Source: Raineyella fluvialis (GTDB lineage: Bacteria > Actinomycetota > Actinomycetes > Propionibacteriales > Propionibacteriaceae). From it: 64,000 bases of DNA. How positions within the stretch are numbered: the stretch's first letter is position 1; every line of letters starts with the position of its first letter. A program made the translations under genes and the position numbers. The DNA lies in NCBI RefSeq assembly GCF_009646095.1, contig NZ_CP045725.1, forward strand, positions 2,542,001 to 2,606,000. Reading direction: 5' to 3'. Below the pieces are notes generated by a model, which saw only the letters and a program-made list of their open reading frames with translations, was not told where the DNA came from and did no database searches. Positions 18,299 to 29,123 of the stretch are shown here, piece by piece.

Positions 18299-19053
18299 AT
18301 GATCCGACCCGACCGGCCGACCGCGGTTCCCCCCACCCCGCGGCCGACAAGAAGCGTCGGTCCCTCGGCGGCACCTTCACCCTGCAGGTGGTCCTCGACC
18401 GGGCCAGGGTCTGGCAGGGGGGCCGGGCCGTGGAGGACATCCGGGTCGTCGACCTCGGTGGTGGCGCCGGCGGCATGGGGGTGCCACTCGCCCGGGAGGG
18501 GTACGACGTGACGGTCGTCGATCCGAGTCCGAACGCCCTGGCCTCCCTGCAGCGCCGGGCGGCGGAGGCGGGACTGTCCGGCCGGCTCCGGGGGATCCAA
18601 GGGGATTCGGCGGATCTCGTCGGCCTCATCGGGCCGGGGACCACCGATCTGGTCACCTGTCACGAGGTCCTCGACGTGGTCGAGGACAAGCCGGCAGCCA
18701 TCCGGGCGATGGCCACGGTGCTGCGACCGGGTGGGGCGGTCAGCCTGCTGGTCCGGCAGCGCTACTCCCGGGTGATGCACAAGGCGCTGGCAGGCGACTT
18801 CGCGGCTGCCCGGGCAGCACTCGCCGACCCCGCGCGCCTCGATCAGGACCGGGTCCGGACGCTGCTGGAGGATGCGGGGTTCTCGGTGGTCGAGATCCGG
18901 GGGATCGGTGCCGTGCTGGGGGCGGTGAACGAGGAGTTCCTCGACGTCCCCGGTGCGCGCGACGAACTGCTGGCACTGGAGGACGAGATCAGTCGTACGC
19001 CGGACATGTGGTCCCTGGCGACGCAACTCCACGTCCTCGCCGTGCTGGACTGA
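18299..19053 (+). CDS. Class I SAM-dependent methyltransferase, frame broken
   Basis: A Rossmann-fold methyltransferase: VVDLGGGAGGMGVPLAREG is the SAM-binding motif I, VVDPSP motif II, and DLVTCHEVLDVVEDKP the post-II region. The ATG at 18299 has AAGGACG upstream and reads IRPDRPTAVPP, then loses frame at the C-run 18329-18334. One added C joins it to HPAADKKRRSLGG and gives 251 residues. It lies between dnaE2 and dinB, so it may share damage induction, but its substrate is unknown. TAGGCT at 18242-18247 could drive separate transcription. Confidence 0.72.
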
Positions 19054-19114
19054 CCCCGGTCGCTCCCCGCCCTCGGGGCTCAGGGTCTCGGGAGTCAGGC
19101 TCTCGGGGGACACG

Positions 19115-20290
19115 ATGAGCGGGCGGGTGATCGCCCATCTCGACCTGGACGCCTTCTACGTCTCGGTCGAGTTGAGGCGCCGTCCCGAGCTGCGGGGCCG
19201 GCCCGTGTTCGTGGGTGGTCAGCACCGCGGCGTCGTCCTGTCGGCCAGTTACGAGGCCCGGGCCCGCGGCGTCCGTTCCGCCATGCCCTCGGTGACGGCC
19301 CGGCGACTCTGCCCCGAGGCGATCGTGGTCCAGCCCGACATGGAGGCGTACGTCGAGGCGTCCCGGGCGGTGTTCGCGATCATGGACACCGTCACGGACG
19401 TGGTCGAGGGTGCTTCCGTCGACGAGGCCTACCTCGACCTGACCGCCACCCGCAGCCGACTCGGGCGACCCGAGCAGGTCGTCGCCGACCTGCGGGCACG
19501 GATCCTCTCCGAACAGGGGCTGCCCTGTTCGGTCGGGCTGGCGCCCAACCCCTTCGTGGCGAAGATGGCCTCCGTCGCGGCCAAACCCGACGGGATGCTC
19601 GTCGTCCCCCAGGGCAGGGTCACCGATTTCCTGTGGCCGTTGCCGGTCGAGCAGATGTGGGGAGTGGGGGAGTCCACCGCCGCCACCCTCAACTGGCTGG
19701 GGCTGCGCACCATCGGGGACCTGGCCCGGACAGCGCCGGCGACCCTGCAACGGGCATTGGGCCCGCGGCAGGGGGAGAAGCTCGTCGACCTGGCCAACGG
19801 CCGTGACCCCCGCCGCCTCACCGACCGTCGCCCCGAGGAGCACGAGCGCAGCATCGGAGCCCAGGAGACCTTCCCGGCCGACGTGTACGACCCGGAGGTC
19901 GTCCACCGGGAGCTGCTGCGGTTGGCGGAACGTACGTCGGCCCGGTTGCGTCGGGCTCGGCTGGTGGGACGTACGGTCACCCTCAGCCTCCGGTTCGCCA
20001 ACTTCAGCGCGTTGACCCGGTCGATGACGCTGACGGAGCCGACCGACCTGACCGACGAGATCCATCGTCGGGCGGTCTCGCTCTATGACCGGCTCGGCCT
20101 CCAACGGGCCCGGGTGCGCCAGGTCGGGATCAGGATGGAGGGGCTGCGGGACTCGGCGACGGTGAGCACGCAGGCGGACCTGTTCACCCCCGACCAGGGG
20201 TGGCGGGAGGCGACGGCCGCGATCGACCGCGCCAATCTGCGGTTCGGCCCGCACGCCGTCCAACGGGCCTCGCTGACCCGTACCTGGTGA
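19115..20290 (+). CDS. dinB: DNA polymerase IV (Y-family)
   Basis: A Y-family translesion polymerase of 391 residues. The catalytic acids lie in HLDLDAFYVSVE (Asp10) and SVDEAYLDL (Asp103, Glu104). A helix-hairpin-helix segment, WGVGESTAATLNWLGLRTIGDL, and a little-finger domain follow. QADLF at 353-357 fits the beta-clamp-binding consensus, so the protein can probably reach the replication fork. The ATG at 19115 starts the conserved N-terminus; only a weak GGGGGA site precedes it. The frame is open upstream inside the methyltransferase, in another reading frame. Being only 61 bases after the methyltransferase, it may be part of the damage module. Confidence 0.93.
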   Translation: MSGRVIAHLDLDAFYVSVELRRRPELRGRPVFVGGQHRGVVLSASYEARARGVRSAMPSVTARRLCPEAIVVQPDMEAYVEASRAVFAIMDTVTDVVEGASVDEAYLDLTATRSRLGRPEQVVADLRARILSEQGLPCSVGLAPNPFVAKMASVAAKPDGMLVVPQGRVTDFLWPLPVEQMWGVGESTAATLNWLGLRTIGDLARTAPATLQRALGPRQGEKLVDLANGRDPRRLTDRRPEEHERSIGAQETFPADVYDPEVVHRELLRLAERTSARLRRARLVGRTVTLSLRFANFSALTRSMTLTEPTDLTDEIHRRAVSLYDRLGLQRARVRQVGIRMEGLRDSATVSTQADLFTPDQGWREATAAIDRANLRFGPHAVQRASLTRTW

Positions 20291-20383
20291 CGGGACACGT
20301 CCGGACTCCACGCTCCGTGACCCTGGAAGACTCCGTCAATGCTCGGGATGCGCCGTATCATTCCAGTACGCCGTGGTGGGCAC

Positions 20384-20389
20384 TAAACT
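20384..20389 (+). promoter_or_regulatory. -10 element upstream of the DUF3040 gene
   Basis: TAAACT lies about 72 bases before the GTG at 20461, giving a leader of roughly 65 bases ending in the strong site GGAGG (20451-20455). The surrounding DNA is more AT-rich than its neighbours, as expected for a promoter. Confidence 0.45.
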
Positions 20390-20460
20390 GTAACCAGTAG
20401 GCGCCGAGGAACTGGGTAACAGTTCTTCGCAAGCACCCAACAGGACGGTCGGAGGTAGTG

Positions 20461-20844
20461 GTGGCCCTGTCAGAACACGAGCAGCGGCTGCTCGAACAGA
20501 TGGAAGCTGCCTTTGCCGCCGAGGATCCCAAACTTGCGGACACCCTCAGCGGCAACAGTGGAAGACGCCTCGAGACCCGTCTTGCCATCGGTGCGGGACT
20601 CGCCTTCATAGTCGGCGTCGTCCTGTTGCTGGTCGGCATCCAGACCCACTGGTTGATCAGTGTGTTCGGTTTCCTGGTCATGCTCGCCGCCACGATCGTG
20701 GGGTTGAGCGCATGGCAGAAGCAGGATGCCCTCTCACAACGCAAGGGGCGCACCAAGGTGCGTGTCAGCGCCGAGGACCGGCGCATCATGCACAAGTTCG
20801 AGGAGCGGTGGAACCGTCGCCAGGAGGGCAACGATCAGCAGTGA
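20461..20844 (+). CDS. DUF3040 domain-containing membrane protein
   Basis: A 127-residue actinobacterial membrane protein of unknown function. The N-terminus ALSEHEQRLLEQMEAAFAAEDPKLA is the DUF3040 signature. Two adjacent transmembrane helices follow (about residues 40-58 and 63-82), then a basic cytoplasmic tail. The second of two adjacent GTG codons is chosen because it is 5 bases from GGAGG; the first, at 20458, is too close. In many actinobacteria a DUF3040 gene lies between dinB and mraZ, as here. A link to cell-envelope biology is only inferred from that position. Confidence 0.85.
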   Translation: MALSEHEQRLLEQMEAAFAAEDPKLADTLSGNSGRRLETRLAIGAGLAFIVGVVLLLVGIQTHWLISVFGFLVMLAATIVGLSAWQKQDALSQRKGRTKVRVSAEDRRIMHKFEERWNRRQEGNDQQ

Positions 20845-21232
20845 TCGTGCACCGGCGAGCGGCCGGTCGACGATCCACCCGAAGACGGGCACCCTCAGGG
20901 CAGCCTGTCCCAAGACCGCCGAGCGGGGCGAGAACCCGCCGGCGGCCCGGTCCTCCGGCACCACCGCAGGGCTGTGTGACTGACAAAGACACCAGGATGT
21001 GGGAATCAGGAGTAGGACGTCGCGACTTCGATCCCGCCGACAGACCGTGTCGCACCGGTGAATCTCTGACCGCGGTGACACCAGATCATCGATGATGATT
21101 CGCGGGCCGCGGCACGGTGAGGCGCAGACATCAGTGGAACGCAAACATCAGTGGAGCGTGGGGCCGGTCCTTTCGGGCCGGCCCCACGTCCGTCCGTTCA
21201 GGGCCGGTCGGCCACGGCTCCCGGGACGACGA
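20845..21232. other. Convergent intergenic region without a gene
   Basis: This 388-base gap lies between the convergent DUF3040 and transglutaminase genes. No coding frame has the codon character of its neighbours and no tRNA fold was seen. It holds a near-duplicate 14-mer, ACATCAGTGGAACG (21128-21141) and ACATCAGTGGAGCG (21145-21158), and a strong terminator hairpin at its right end. Confidence 0.6.
21158..21187. terminator. Bidirectional hairpin between DUF3040 and transglutaminase genes
   Basis: GTGGGGCCGG pairs exactly with CCGGCCCCAC over a 10-base loop that can pair further (CC with GG). As a palindrome between convergent genes it can serve both strands. There is no T-tract. Confidence 0.7.
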
Positions 21233-23503
21233 TCAGCGGTCGCGACGGCGAGCGATCGCGGCCGTGGCCCGGGCCCGCAGGGCGTGCCAGGTCAGGGCCT
21301 CCCCAAGGGTCCGCCACCAGGACTTCGGCCACCACTCCCCGAGGAGCCGGACATCCCAGGCCTTGTCGTTCCGTACGCCGTCGCGGATGCTCCCCACGAG
21401 GGCGGCAAGATCGCCCGAGTGCACCGCCGACTCGGCATAACGGGAGCGCTCGACCTGGCGGGACAGGGTGACGAGCGACCGGCCCGACTCCTCCGGCAGC
21501 ACTCCCGCCGACTGTCGCCCGACGGCCCGGGGTGACCCGGCCGGCCACGGATAGCCGTAGTCCACGAACGTGTCGCGCACCTCGGCCCAGGCGGCATCGA
21601 CCGCCCGGTGCGAGGAATCCAGGCGCTCCCCTTCCGTGGGGGCGAGGCGCCGGGTCCGGAGTCGGCGACGGAACAGGCCCGGCAGCGCGAGGAGACCGGT
21701 GACCAGCGCCAGCAGCACGATGGCCAGTCCCACCCGGGCGAGGATCGCCAGGACGTTGATGACCGGCGGTGCCGGTGCCACCGGAGCCGTCGACGCGGAG
21801 GGGGTGGGCGTGGCCTCGGAGGTGGTCGACGGCGTGGCCGAGGGCGACGGGGTCGGAGTGGGAGAGGCGGTGGGCTGTTCGGGGGCGGTCATCGTCCAGG
21901 CCGGCGGCACGGCCACGCCGGGGGTCGGTTCGAACCGCACCCAGCCGACGCCCTCGAAGTACAACTCGGGCCAGGCGTGCATGTTGTGCAGGGTGACGGA
22001 GTACCCGTCGCCCTTCTTGGTGCCGGGCAGCCATCCGACGGCGACCCTCGACGGGATCCCGACGACCCGCGCCATGGCCGCCATCGACCCGGCGAACTGC
22101 TCGCAGTAGCCCTTGTGGTCCTGCAGCAGGAACCGCTTCATCGCGTCGTAGCCGGTGCCGGGCTGGGGCTCGAGGCTGTAGGTGAACGTGTCGCTGCGCA
22201 GGTACTTCTGGATCGCCGCGGCCTTCAGCGCCGGGGTGGGCTCGGCCTGGGTGATCTTCAGGGCCAGGTCGACGATCTCCTGCGGCATGTCCTGCGGGAC
22301 GCTGGTGGTGAGGTTCGCATCGCTCGGCTGTCCCGCCATCGCCGTCGAGAGCTTCGGCCCGTCCGGTGACGTGTCGATGCTGGTCACCGAGTAGGACAGG
22401 TTGCGGGTGGCCGCCGTACGATCCTTGCCGGTCGCGACCACGACGAGCGAATCCGTCCCGTAGGCCCACTGTCCGGGAGCGTCGAACCGCTTGGGCGCGT
22501 ACGGCAGCGGCAGGTACTCCGAGCGGAAGTCGGTGACCTTCACCTGCGTGCGGACGTCCTTGCCGAGGGTGTCCTGGCCCGGGGGTGGCGGCAGCGTGTT
22601 GCCCTGGGTGAGGTGGAACGACGCGTTCTGCCAGCCCTTGCTGTCGAACACCGACAAGGAGGCCATCCGGAGGTACTCACCCTGCGGGGCGTCGGTCGTG
22701 TAGGTCAGGACCTCCGCGTCGGCCGGCTGGGACAGGTTGCGCCGCATGTCGAGCATCGGGTCGGCGAGCTGGATCGGGCCGGAGTCCTGGTTGAGCTGGC
22801 CGCCGTTGAGCTGGTGCGCGGGGGGCAGCGGGACGAGGAGGCCGACGGCCAGGGTGGTGGCCACCGCCGCCGCGGCGACGATCCCACCCATCCGCACCGC
22901 CAGCGGCGTGATCCGCCCGGTCAGCCGTACGGTCCGCTCGAGGTGTCGGGGCCAGGTCTCGGCGGCGTTGATACCATCCGCCAGCAGGATCCACAGGTAT
23001 CCCACCGCGAGGACGACGACCGTCCACCACGGGATGTCGTGCAGCAGGCCGATCGCACCGATGAGGTACAGCGTCAGGGACGGCAGGATCGCCCAGGCCG
23101 GCCGGTCGACCCCCTCGGCCAGCAGGTCGGTGAGCACCGTCGTGACGCCGACGGTGGCCACCAGCAGCAGCGTCAGGCCGGGGTTGGCGATCATCGGCGT
23201 GGTGTGCGTCGACATGTGCCGGACGCCCTCGCTGAAGAGTCCCACCAGTCCCTGCCCCGGCATTCCCAGGGACAGCGAGATGGAGAACAGATACACCACC
23301 AGCAGCACGAGCTGGGCGAGGAAGACGATGCCGTCGTTGACCCGCAACCGGCGCAGCACCAGGCCGATGCCGCCGAGCAGCACCGCCAGAGGGATCGCGC
23401 TGATCAGGTACGAGGGGTCCTGGGTGAACGGTAGGAGGAGCAGCGTGGCCAGGACCGAGGCCCCGACGATCGCCCCCCCGGTCCGGTCGATCGGCCGGAT
23501 CAC
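21233..23503 (-). CDS. Transglutaminase-like membrane protein (DUF3488/TgpA family)
   Basis: A 756-residue membrane protein with several N-terminal helices (about residues 10-240, as in DUF3488), then an extracellular transglutaminase-like domain. The papain-fold triad is visible: Cys467 in GYCEQFAG, His509 in NMHAWPEL, and an acidic residue shortly after. A Ser/Thr/Pro-rich linker leads to another membrane helix (VLAILARVGLAIVLLALVTG) and a basic cytoplasmic tail. The GTG at 23503 overlaps the DUF58 stop by 4 bases and has GGGGGAG upstream. MoxR-DUF58-TgpA operons are widespread and thought to act in envelope protein maturation; the target is unknown. Confidence 0.88.
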   Translation of the reverse strand: MIRPIDRTGGAIVGASVLATLLLLPFTQDPSYLISAIPLAVLLGGIGLVLRRLRVNDGIVFLAQLVLLVVYLFSISLSLGMPGQGLVGLFSEGVRHMSTHTTPMIANPGLTLLLVATVGVTTVLTDLLAEGVDRPAWAILPSLTLYLIGAIGLLHDIPWWTVVVLAVGYLWILLADGINAAETWPRHLERTVRLTGRITPLAVRMGGIVAAAAVATTLAVGLLVPLPPAHQLNGGQLNQDSGPIQLADPMLDMRRNLSQPADAEVLTYTTDAPQGEYLRMASLSVFDSKGWQNASFHLTQGNTLPPPPGQDTLGKDVRTQVKVTDFRSEYLPLPYAPKRFDAPGQWAYGTDSLVVVATGKDRTAATRNLSYSVTSIDTSPDGPKLSTAMAGQPSDANLTTSVPQDMPQEIVDLALKITQAEPTPALKAAAIQKYLRSDTFTYSLEPQPGTGYDAMKRFLLQDHKGYCEQFAGSMAAMARVVGIPSRVAVGWLPGTKKGDGYSVTLHNMHAWPELYFEGVGWVRFEPTPGVAVPPAWTMTAPEQPTASPTPTPSPSATPSTTSEATPTPSASTAPVAPAPPVINVLAILARVGLAIVLLALVTGLLALPGLFRRRLRTRRLAPTEGERLDSSHRAVDAAWAEVRDTFVDYGYPWPAGSPRAVGRQSAGVLPEESGRSLVTLSRQVERSRYAESAVHSGDLAALVGSIRDGVRNDKAWDVRLLGEWWPKSWWRTLGEALTWHALRARATAAIARRRDR

Positions 23504-24789
23504 AGTTGCTCCCCCATCCTCGACATCCTCGCCCACGCGTCGTCGACAGTCATCCCGGAGGTCACCCTGACGACCCGCCAGCCCGCGTCACGCAGCACGT
23601 TCTCGGCGAGCTCGTGGTCCTCGGGGGTCGGCCGGCCGGCCCGTTCCGGGTGACCGTTGCCCGACGCCCAGCCTTCGACGTCGAGCACCCAGGCCATCGC
23701 GTACGCCTGGTTGCGGTTCATCTCCACCAGGTGCGCCGCATCGGCGGAGGAGAGCTGACCCAGGACCGCGATGGTCATCTGCGAGCCCACCCCGCGCAGG
23801 GTCGCCTCGGCGGCACGCCGCAGGTCGGTGCTGTCGGACAGGGTGACGTCGGTGAGCTGGGTGATCGCCTCGCGCCGGCTCGTCGCCTTGCCGAGATCGC
23901 CCAGATGCGGGTCGGTCAGCGGGCCGTCCGCCCCGAACAGGGTGATCGCGTACCCCTCCTTGAGGAAGTGGACCGCAAGGGACGCCGTCAGCGAGACGGC
24001 CCACTCGAACGAACTCTCCGGTCCCGAGCCTCGGTGCGCGACGCCGCGCGAGTCGAGCACCACGGTGGCGCTCGGGTCCCAGGCCTGTTCCTCCTGCCGG
24101 ACCATCAGTTCGCCGTGGCGGGCGGTCGAGCGCCAGTGGATGCGGCGGACGTCGTCACCGCGGACGTAGCTGCGGACGAGGATGTCGTCCTGGCCCGATA
24201 GGCCAAGACGCTGCGGCCTGGCTTCGCCGGTGCTCCCGGTGCCCCCGGCGTTGCCCATCGAATCGAGCGGGACGATCCGGGGGGTCACCATCACCTCGCT
24301 GGTGGCGTTGAACTGCCGATCCAGGGCGGCCATGCCGAACGGATCGGACACCCGGACCAGTAGAGGGCCGGTCTGGAACCGGCCGCGCTGGCTACCGGTG
24401 AGGGTGTAGCTCACCTCCCGGTGCCATTCCGCGGCGAGGTTCTGCAAGGTGAAGCGGGGGCGCGGCCCCAGCGCGGCGGGGATGCGGTCCTCGAAGCGCA
24501 GCACGCCCACCGGCAGTTTGCCGTGCCGGTCGAGGGCCAGCGTGCCGGTCATCTCCTCGCCGATGGCCGCCCGTCCCGGTGACACCTTGCGCTCGCAGGA
24601 CAGCTTGAGTCGCGTACGGTCCACGAAGACCGCCGCACCCAGCGGCACCAGAAGCAGGAGCAGTCCGACGAGGAGGGCGTCACGTTGACCCAGGAGTACC
24701 GACAGTGCGGCGAGCACGGCGCCGATGACGAAGGTCACCTTGCCGCGCAGCGTCATCAGGGCCCACGGATTGCGCAGCGGTATGCGCAT
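23500..24789 (-). CDS. DUF58 domain-containing protein
   Basis: A 429-residue protein with two N-terminal membrane helices (about 15-55), then an extended domain ending in the DUF58 / von Willebrand A-like module. The conserved region DDVRRIHWRSTARHGELMVRQEEQ is diagnostic, and TVVLDSRGVAH looks like a metal-site strand. Proteins of this type are partners of MoxR ATPases, which may remodel them. The ATG at 24789 is 3 bases after the moxR stop, and its own stop overlaps the transglutaminase start (GTGA), so the three genes are translationally linked. The molecular function is not established. Confidence 0.88.
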   Translation of the reverse strand: MRIPLRNPWALMTLRGKVTFVIGAVLAALSVLLGQRDALLVGLLLLLVPLGAAVFVDRTRLKLSCERKVSPGRAAIGEEMTGTLALDRHGKLPVGVLRFEDRIPAALGPRPRFTLQNLAAEWHREVSYTLTGSQRGRFQTGPLLVRVSDPFGMAALDRQFNATSEVMVTPRIVPLDSMGNAGGTGSTGEARPQRLGLSGQDDILVRSYVRGDDVRRIHWRSTARHGELMVRQEEQAWDPSATVVLDSRGVAHRGSGPESSFEWAVSLTASLAVHFLKEGYAITLFGADGPLTDPHLGDLGKATSRREAITQLTDVTLSDSTDLRRAAEATLRGVGSQMTIAVLGQLSSADAAHLVEMNRNQAYAMAWVLDVEGWASGNGHPERAGRPTPEDHELAENVLRDAGWRVVRVTSGMTVDDAWARMSRMGEQL

Positions 24790-24792
24790 CTA

Positions 24793-26478
<1,686 letters not shown>

Positions 26479-26859
26479 TGTGCCTCCAGGGTCGTCACTT
26501 CTGTCGGCCACCAACCCTACATGCCTGTGCTGAGGCGAGCCCTGTTCCGCATCCGCTCTACGGGCCGCCCCCTGCCCGCGCACTCGCCGTGGAGGTGCCC
26601 ATCCCGGTGGGCCATCGGGGAGGGCGGGGGAGGCGGCGGTCGCAACGGGGGTGACGGAAGGGGCCCAGGGGAGGGGATCGGGCAGCGACACGCCGAGCGT
26701 CAGCGCCACGGTGACGTCTCACTGCGGCTCGCGGCGTGGGAACGGTGGGACAAAGGGGAGAAGGGTGGGGCGTAAGGGTGGCTTGGTGGAGGAAAAGGGA
26801 ATAGGGTGGGGGAAAGTGGAGGACGGTGGTCCAGCTGATCGGGTCAGGGGGTGGCCGAC
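26479..26859 (+). promoter_or_regulatory. Control region upstream of mraZ
   Basis: This 381-base region between divergent moxR and mraZ contains no supported gene. Its right part is strikingly purine-rich. TGGGA at 26737 and 26746, GGGGA at 26755 and TGGGG at 26766 form a cluster with 9-11 base spacing, resembling the TGGGN direct repeats bound by MraZ in other bacteria. TAGGGT near 26802 is a possible -10. The repressor-site reading is an inference. Confidence 0.45.
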
Positions 26860-27288
26860 ATGTTCCTCGGCACATTCACCCCGAAGCTCGATGAGAAGGG
26901 CCGCTTCGTCCTACCGGCGAAGTTCCGCGAGGAGCTCCAGGAGGGCATCGTCGTGGCCCGGTCGCAGGACCGGTGTCTCACGATCGAGACCATCCAGGCG
27001 TTCACCGCACGGACGAAGGAGTTGGCTGACGCACCGATGACGGTCAAACAGGTCCGCGAGTACCAGCGCATGCTGGCGGCGACGGCCTTCGACCAAGTCC
27101 CTGACAAGCAGGGACGTGTGACGATCCCCCCGCACCTGCGGGCCTACGCGGGTCTGGACAAGGAGATCGTCGTCACCGGGGTGATCAACCGGCTCGAGAT
27201 CTGGGACGCCGTCGCGTGGGAGCAGTACTCCACTGAGCACGAATCGGCATTCGCCGAGATGAACGAAGAAGTTTTCCCGGGGGCCTAG
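26860..27288 (+). CDS. mraZ: Transcriptional regulator MraZ
   Basis: A 142-residue DNA-binding protein with two AbrB-like domains, the first gene of the division and cell-wall cluster, which it usually represses. The N-terminus MFLGTFTPKLDEKGRFVLPAKFRE and the second-domain match DKQGRVTIPPHLRAYAGL are the two diagnostic DXXGR motifs. The ATG at 26860 gives the canonical MFLG start; a GTG at 26851 is in frame but not family-typical. AGGGGG lies upstream. MraZ forms rings that bind TGGGN repeats near its own promoter, and a candidate cluster is present in the preceding region. Confidence 0.95.
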   Translation: MFLGTFTPKLDEKGRFVLPAKFREELQEGIVVARSQDRCLTIETIQAFTARTKELADAPMTVKQVREYQRMLAATAFDQVPDKQGRVTIPPHLRAYAGLDKEIVVTGVINRLEIWDAVAWEQYSTEHESAFAEMNEEVFPGA

Positions 27289-27339
27289 GCCGCCGGGGGA
27301 TCGGGACAGGCCGTACGGTCCGGCCCCGACCCGAGGGGT

Positions 27340-27420
27340 GAGCACCCTGACACAACTTCCCCTGTGTCAGGTAGCACTTCCCGCACTCCTCGGGGCGGAA
27401 CCAGGTCGTACGGCCCTCCG
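27340..27420 (+). promoter_or_regulatory. Candidate mraW RNA motif in the leader of rsmH
   Basis: The 186-base gap between mraZ and rsmH contains a perfect 8-bp hairpin, CCTGACAC with GTGTCAGG (27346-27371), whose loop carries ACTTCCC. The same ACTTCCC recurs just 3' of the hairpin, before GCACTCCTCGGGG. A structured actinobacterial RNA called the mraW motif is described at exactly this genomic position. The match is from memory of its position and pyrimidine loops, not from a covariance search. Confidence 0.55.
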
Positions 27421-27474
27421 CGTTCACGGCGCGGGACGACACGAGCGAGGGCAACCGAAGGGCAGGACCGACAG

Positions 27475-28512
27475 ATGGTTTCGACGAGGCGACCCGGCGA
27501 GTCCTCCGAGGATGACGCTGCGGCTGCCATCCCCTCGCCCACCGGACCGACGGACGGGCGTGCCCGTCCTGAGGCGATCCACCTTCCGGTGATGCGGGAC
27601 CGGATCGTCGAACTCCTCGCCCCCGCGCTCCGCGAGCCCGGTGCCGTCTTCGTCGACTGCACGCTCGGTCTGGGCGGCCACACCGCGGCCCTGCTCGACG
27701 CCTGCCCCGGTGCGCGTGCCGTCGGGCTGGACCGGGACCCCGACGCCCTGGCGACCGCCGGTGAACGCCTCGCGGTGTACGGCGACCGCGTGACCGCCGT
27801 CCGGGCCGTGTACGACGAGATCGGCGAGGTGATCGGCGAGCTGGGGATCCCACGGGTCGACGCGGTCCTCGCCGACCTGGGCCTGTCGTCGCTGCAGATC
27901 GATGCGCGCGATCGAGGATTCGCGTACGCGGTCGACGCCCCACTCGACATGCGGATGGGGCAGGAGGGGCCGACCGCGGCCGATGTGGTCAATACCTACG
28001 GCGCGCCACAGCTGTCCCGGATCCTGTCCCGCTACGGCGAGGAGCGCTTCGCCGACCGGATCGCCCGCGCCATCGTCTCCGCCCGCGAGCAGGCCCCGTT
28101 CGTCACCTCGGCGCGGCTCGTGGAGGTGATCGCGTCCGCCATCCCGGCGGCTGCCCGCCACACCGGCGGTCATCCGGCGAAGAGGACGTTCCAGGCGCTG
28201 CGGATCGAGGTGAACCGCGAGCTCGAGGCCCTCGAGGGGATGTTGCCGGCGGCGCTCGACAGCCTGGCGGTCGGGGGCAGGATCGCCGTACTGGCCTACC
28301 ACTCGCTGGAGGACCGGCTGGTCAAACATGCCTTCCGGGATGCCTCCACCAGTCGCGCACCGCGAGACCTGCCGATCGTTCCCGAGGAACTGCAGCCGGC
28401 CTTCACCCTCCTCACCAAGGGGGCCGAGCGCCCCACCGACGACGAGACCGCCAGCAACCCCCGAGCCGCGTCCGCGCGGCTCCGTGCCGCCCAGCGCATC
28501 AAGGAGTCCTGA
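27475..28512 (+). CDS. rsmH: 16S rRNA (cytosine1402-N4)-methyltransferase
   Basis: RsmH (MraW) methylates N4 of C1402 in 16S rRNA using SAM, tuning the ribosomal P site. [15 protein letters not shown] opens the conserved domain; [16 protein letters not shown] is the SAM motif; [17 protein letters not shown] and [16 protein letters not shown] are hallmarks. At 345 residues it has about 35 extra Ser/Pro-rich N-terminal residues relative to many homologues. The ATG at 27475 has AGGA about 9 bases upstream; the frame is open to 27364, but that part would overlap the leader hairpin. Its stop overlaps the next start (TGATG). Confidence 0.95.
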   Translation: MVSTRRPGESSEDDAAAAIPSPTGPTDGRARPEAIHLPVMRDRIVELLAPALREPGAVFVDCTLGLGGHTAALLDACPGARAVGLDRDPDALATAGERLAVYGDRVTAVRAVYDEIGEVIGELGIPRVDAVLADLGLSSLQIDARDRGFAYAVDAPLDMRMGQEGPTAADVVNTYGAPQLSRILSRYGEERFADRIARAIVSAREQAPFVTSARLVEVIASAIPAAARHTGGHPAKRTFQALRIEVNRELEALEGMLPAALDSLAVGGRIAVLAYHSLEDRLVKHAFRDASTSRAPRDLPIVPEELQPAFTLLTKGAERPTDDETASNPRAASARLRAAQRIKES

Positions 28513-29123
28513 TGAGTGCTCTGCTGTCACCCACCTTGGGCTCCCGCGCGGGGTTCCTCGCCGCCGCCCAGCGACGACAGGCCCAGTTGCGGGTCGTGCC
28601 CCGGATCGCGGCCCAGGTCTCCCAGCGCTCGTTCTGGACGTTCCTCCTGGCTCTTGTTGTCGTCGGCACGACGTTGCTGCTGATGCTCAACGTGACGCTG
28701 CAGAACCAGGCGTTCCGGTTGCGTACGCTCGCTGCCCAGGCACAGGTGCTGAAGAACGAACAGGCCGACCTCCAGCAGCAACTGAGCCGGCGGTCCTCGT
28801 CGGGCCAGTTGGCGCAGCGTGCCCTCGACATGGGGATGGTGCCGGACACGACGCCGGGCTTCGTGATGGTGCCCGACGGCACCGTGGTGGGGGACGCGAA
28901 GCCGGCGACCGCCGGTGGACCGTACGCCGGGCTTCGTAACTCGGCCACCGCGGCGCAGCCGCAGCCCTCGACGCAGCCCCCCGCCGACGCCACGCAGGCC
29001 CAGAGCGCCCCGCAGGCCCAGACGACGTCGCAGCCCCAGGCCTCACCCTCCTCCGGTTCGCCGTCACCGGCGTCGAGCCCCGGGACGAACCAACCGACCC
29101 TCACGCCGTCCCAGGGGCGATGA
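28512..29123 (+). CDS. ftsL: FtsL-like cell division protein
   Basis: A 203-residue bitopic membrane protein in the ftsL position. A basic cytoplasmic stretch is followed by one membrane helix (FWTFLLALVVVGTTLLLMLNV, about residues 41-61) and a septum-initiator-type coiled coil (FRLRTLAAQAQVLKNEQADLQQQL). The C-terminal third is Ala/Gln/Pro/Ser-rich and low-complexity. FtsL proteins bridge FtsQ/FtsB with FtsW-FtsI to activate septal peptidoglycan synthesis. Sequence conservation is weak in this family, so the call rests on topology and on position between rsmH and ftsI, with 1- and 4-base overlaps. Confidence 0.85.
   Translation: MSALLSPTLGSRAGFLAAAQRRQAQLRVVPRIAAQVSQRSFWTFLLALVVVGTTLLLMLNVTLQNQAFRLRTLAAQAQVLKNEQADLQQQLSRRSSSGQLAQRALDMGMVPDTTPGFVMVPDGTVVGDAKPATAGGPYAGLRNSATAAQPQPSTQPPADATQAQSAPQAQTTSQPQASPSSGSPSPASSPGTNQPTLTPSQGR

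Noticed and set aside
20845-21157. Small gene in the DUF3040-transglutaminase gap
   Set aside because: The frames seen are short, lack a ribosome site and cross the terminator hairpin; no domain signal is visible.
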